This document shows, piece after piece, positions 30,228-32,149 of a stretch of DNA of 32,149 nt. Position numbers and translations under genes: made by a program. The notes beneath the pieces were generated by a model. That model had not been told where the DNA came from and searched no databases. It saw nothing but the letters and a program-made list of their open reading frames with translations. The DNA is from Bacillus sp. CGMCC 1.16541 (GTDB lineage: Bacteria > Bacillota > Bacilli > Bacillales > Bacillaceae_H), in assembly GCF_003184905.1 (NCBI RefSeq), contig NZ_QFRU01000009.1:1-32149 (forward strand), in the 5' to 3' direction. Numbering within the stretch: the stretch's first letter is position 1; the number at the start of each line of letters is the position of its first letter.

Positions 30228-31119
30228 ACAATTGCACGAAAACCAATTACGTCAAGCACTGAAAGAACATATCGAAACGTCAGAGCAATCTCAAAGCTCT
30301 ATTGCAAAGGCAATCGGCATTTCTGCCCCTGCCCTATCTCAATTCATGAACAGCACTTATGCAACGCCTCATAAGTTGCTACCAAAAATCGAAGCTTATC
30401 TATCGGTCCATAAAAAACGTCAGATTGCGCCTAAAAAGCCCGACTTTGTACCAACAAGTATTTCGACAACTGTGATTAACGTCATCACTTATTGTCATAT
30501 CCAAGGAACAATCGGAGTCATTTATGGCGATGCAGGGGTCGGCAAAACACAAGGAGCGAGAGAATACTGCCGAAACCAACCTGAAGCTTTGTTTATCACG
30601 ATTTCTCCAGCTTATTCAGGTCCGAAAGGCGTAAGTGAATTAATAGCTGAGGAGCTGCGCGTTCCTGAAGCGCGTTCCATCCGTCGTATGCATCGAGATA
30701 TCGTGAAAAAACTTGAGGGTTCAGGTCGAGTAATTATTATCGATGAAGCCCAACATCTTACCCATAGAGCACTTGAGCATCTTCGTTCAATCAGCGACGA
30801 GAGTGGAGTTGGATTGGTGTTAATCGGTAATCAGGAAGTTTATACGAAAATGCTTGGTCGTGGAGAGGCAGCGTTCGCGCAGCTCTTCTCCAGAATGGCA
30901 ATGAAAGAGAATGTACTGACAAACAACATTAAACAAGCAGACATGGATCTTCTATTCCCTCTTCTATCCAAAGAAGAAAAGCAATTCCTGCTCAGAATCG
31001 CCAGGAGCCGTTGGGGAATCCGAGGAGCTGTCAACGTGTTTGTGAATAGTGCGAGTAACCAGGACACGACAGTCACTGGACTTGCAAGTGTTGCAAAATA
31101 CATGGGAATCGGCGCGTAA
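30220..31119 (+). CDS. MuB-type AAA+ target-selection ATPase
   Basis: The 299-residue protein has an N-terminal helix-turn-helix (about 22-50; S-S-I-A-K-A-I-G-I-S-A-P-A-L-S-Q-F) as in MuB, and an AAA+ core with Walker A G-D-A-G-V-G-K-T (103-110) and Walker B V-I-I-I-D-E-A (171-177). A sensor-like L-I-G-N-Q follows (201-205). MuB binds target DNA, activates MuA and gives target immunity. It starts inside the end of the transposase gene (8-bp overlap, AAGGAGG site inside the upstream gene), so the two are translationally coupled. Confidence 0.93.
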   Translation: MSEQLHENQLRQALKEHIETSEQSQSSIAKAIGISAPALSQFMNSTYATPHKLLPKIEAYLSVHKKRQIAPKKPDFVPTSISTTVINVITYCHIQGTIGVIYGDAGVGKTQGAREYCRNQPEALFITISPAYSGPKGVSELIAEELRVPEARSIRRMHRDIVKKLEGSGRVIIIDEAQHLTHRALEHLRSISDESGVGLVLIGNQEVYTKMLGRGEAAFAQLFSRMAMKENVLTNNIKQADMDLLFPLLSKEEKQFLLRIARSRWGIRGAVNVFVNSASNQDTTVTGLASVAKYMGIGA

Positions 31120-31144
31120 GGCGCTATTTGAATGCCCTTCAACA

Positions 31145-31179
31145 GCCGTTTAACGAACTTTCGAACGCTGTTAAACGGC
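31145..31179. repeat. 10-bp inverted repeat between muB-like and next gene
   Basis: GCCGTTTAAC (31145-31154) and GTTAAACGGC (31170-31179) are perfect complements around a 15-nt loop. No T run follows, so it is not an ordinary terminator; an RNA-processing or protein-binding site is possible. Confidence 0.6.
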
Positions 31180-31205
31180 CTAACACATTTGAAGGAGGAA
31201 AAGGT

Positions 31206-31592
31206 ATGGCTCGCTGGAGCATTGATGCTGAAGTTTACAGAGACTTAAAGCGCGCAGGGTTAACGGACCAACAAATATGTGATAGATATCGGATTCTTCC
31301 TGAAACCTTGCGAACTTATAAATACAAATGGCAACGACAAGAAGAGGAATCCAAGGAACGGCAATTTTTCTTAATCGAGATGAGAAAAGCAGCTGGCTTT
31401 GACTTAGAAACTATGGCCGAAAATTTAGGAGTTAAGCGAAAGTATTTGGATGTCCTGGAGAACGAGCCAAGAGGGGTAACGATTCAGGACAAACAATGGG
31501 AAAAGTTAGAAACTACTATTCGAGTAATGGTAAAGAGTGAGATTCGCAGAAAACGAGACCGAGAGACTCTTATCATACCTGATAGTTTTTAA
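31206..31592 (+). CDS. phage protein with two helix-turn-helix-like regions (128 aa)
   Basis: ATG 31206 has GGAGGAAAAGGT directly upstream, and is preferred over the longer frame from 31128, which would run through the inverted repeat. The 128-residue product has a first helix-turn-helix (about 10-40; Y-R-D-L-K-R-A-G-L-T-D-Q-Q-I-C-D-R-Y) and a second XRE-like one (about 58-85; M-R-K-A-A-G-F-D-L-E-T-M-A-E-N-L-G-V-K-R). It is basic and probably DNA-binding; a regulator of the middle operon is plausible. Exact family not recognised. Confidence 0.75.
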   Translation: MARWSIDAEVYRDLKRAGLTDQQICDRYRILPETLRTYKYKWQRQEEESKERQFFLIEMRKAAGFDLETMAENLGVKRKYLDVLENEPRGVTIQDKQWEKLETTIRVMVKSEIRRKRDRETLIIPDSF

Positions 31593-31648
31593 ATTTCATA
31601 GATTGCGTAGAAACCAAAACAAAAAGATAGATTAGGAGGTCCATAGAA

Positions 31649-32065
31649 ATGGCAGCGAAAAAACGCGGTCGGAAGCCGAAAACGAAAACAAAAAGACAGC
31701 TAATGAAAGAACTTGGTCTCCTTCCAGAAAAAGAAAATAAACCGAGAGTGAATCGTAGAAAGCTAGTTTTAGAGCTTCAAGAACACAGCAATAATCAACC
31801 TTTAAAATATTCTGCTATTCAGGATTTTTACAATGTAAAAAGTTATGTGCTTGGCAGATTGGCAGCGAAAGCAAAAGGTGAGCGATTCCTGGAACGCTCT
31901 ATTACAGATGAAGAGCTTGGGATGGTCAAAGTCATTTTGGCTATGTACAACCTACATTACATCCAAGAACTACATAAAGAAAACACAACATACGGACACG
32001 TTTTCGAAGCTCTGGAAGCAGCATTTGATAATTGCAAATTGCTAGAAAAGGAGAGTGTTTCATGA
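31649..32065 (+). CDS. phage protein, unknown (138 aa)
   Basis: ATG 31649 follows TAGGAGG. The 138-residue product has a strongly basic N-terminal tail (K-K-R-G-R-K-P-K-T-K-T-K-R), an AT-hook-like R-G-R-K-P at residues 6-10, and a helical acidic C-terminal half. The tail suggests nucleic-acid contact. No family recognised. Its stop overlaps the next start by ATGA. Confidence 0.7.
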   Translation: MAAKKRGRKPKTKTKRQLMKELGLLPEKENKPRVNRRKLVLELQEHSNNQPLKYSAIQDFYNVKSYVLGRLAAKAKGERFLERSITDEELGMVKVILAMYNLHYIQELHKENTTYGHVFEALEAAFDNCKLLEKESVS

Positions 32066-32149
32066 GAAAGAGATTGCATCTATATCATTGTGAATCTTGC
32101 AAGCTAGATTTTGGAGTTTCAGAAGATTTTGAAGATCAAAGTGTCATAG
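32062..32149 (+). CDS. phage protein with zinc-ribbon-like start, cut by window edge
   Basis: ATG 32062 overlaps the preceding stop (ATGA) and follows AAAGGAGAG. The 29 visible codons read M-R-K-R-L-H-L-Y-H-C-E-S-C-K-L-D-F and stay open to the window end. H-C-x-x-C suggests half of a zinc ribbon or knuckle. Nothing further can be said. Confidence 0.6.
   Translation, partial: MRKRLHLYHCESCKLDFGVSEDFEDQSVI

Larger units (their letters stand above)
25542..32149 (+). mobile_element. Mu-like transposable prophage, left (early/immunity) part
   Basis: The order repressor (minus), operator region, small early genes, MuA-type DDE transposase, MuB-type ATPase, further small genes is that of Mu-like phages. 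The left boundary is inferred: host features end at 25513, phage-type repeats begin by about 25587, and TGTAGTATGACA at 25542 would give the TG start common to Mu-like ends. The right end and all structural genes are outside the window, so intactness is unknown. Confidence 0.75.

Noticed and set aside
31128-31205. 26-residue upstream extension of the double-HTH phage protein
   Set aside because: It spans the inverted repeat and has a poor ribosome binding site; ATG 31206 has GGAGG at good spacing.
1-32149. CRISPR array, tRNA or rRNA genes
   Set aside because: No regularly spaced repeats with unique spacers and no cloverleaf or rRNA-like sequence were seen on reading.

Overview
The window reads as a chromosomal segment of an AT-rich, endospore-forming Bacillaceae (Bacillus sensu lato). 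Strong AGGAGG-type ribosome binding sites, TTG/GTG starts, a GerP-type spore germination protein, a YkvU/SpoVB-like flippase, a class A penicillin-binding protein, an S-layer-homology protein, a YocH-like LysM/3D protein and a perfect PerR box all point that way. The species cannot be named from sequence alone.

Layout. 1-256: right end of an IS200/IS605-type element with the 3' end of tnpB, abutting a probable dps/mrgA remnant that still has its PerR box (408-422). 534-1236: an unusual HesB-like protein and a 59-residue protein. 1429-3040: a CopC-CopD copper pair. 3094-4495: an orphan GerPA/GerPF-like protein and an SLH surface protein. 4666-6687: a BmrA-like multidrug ABC half-transporter and a 48-residue protein. 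7343-10242: a YtkA-like lipoprotein facing a histidine kinase/response regulator pair. 10402-14799: FolE2, a YkvU-like flippase and a class A PBP. 15131-16629: a MhqD-like hydrolase and an NfrA/NfsA-like flavin reductase, linked to quinone and electrophile stress. 16639-17135: a 0.5-kb internally deleted IS1182-type element that keeps both palindromic ends. 17281-20338: a YocH-like cell-wall protein, a TrpD2-like protein, a candidate small RNA and two overlapping small genes. 20532-24593: a four-gene carotenoid-tailoring operon (CruF-like, acyltransferase, glycosyltransferase, CrtN/CrtP-type desaturase) in which every junction is a 4-bp ATGA overlap. 24712-25467: a membrane protein resembling a CPBP/CAAX protease that has lost its catalytic residues.

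From about 25.54 kb to the window end lies the left part of a Mu-like transposable prophage. It has a LexA-like self-cleaving repressor on the minus strand, nested-palindrome operators overlapping a divergent early promoter, four small early genes, a MuA-type DDE transposase, a MuB-type AAA+ ATPase with an N-terminal helix-turn-helix, and three more early genes, the last cut by the window edge. The right end of the phage is outside the window.

The items most worth a second look are the compact Mu-like control region (operators, a putative attenuator over the second early gene, end repeats), the promoter-plus-terminator small-RNA candidate at about 19.35-19.44 kb, the PerR-dps-IS605 wreck at the left edge, and the carotenoid operon with its degenerate CPBP neighbour.
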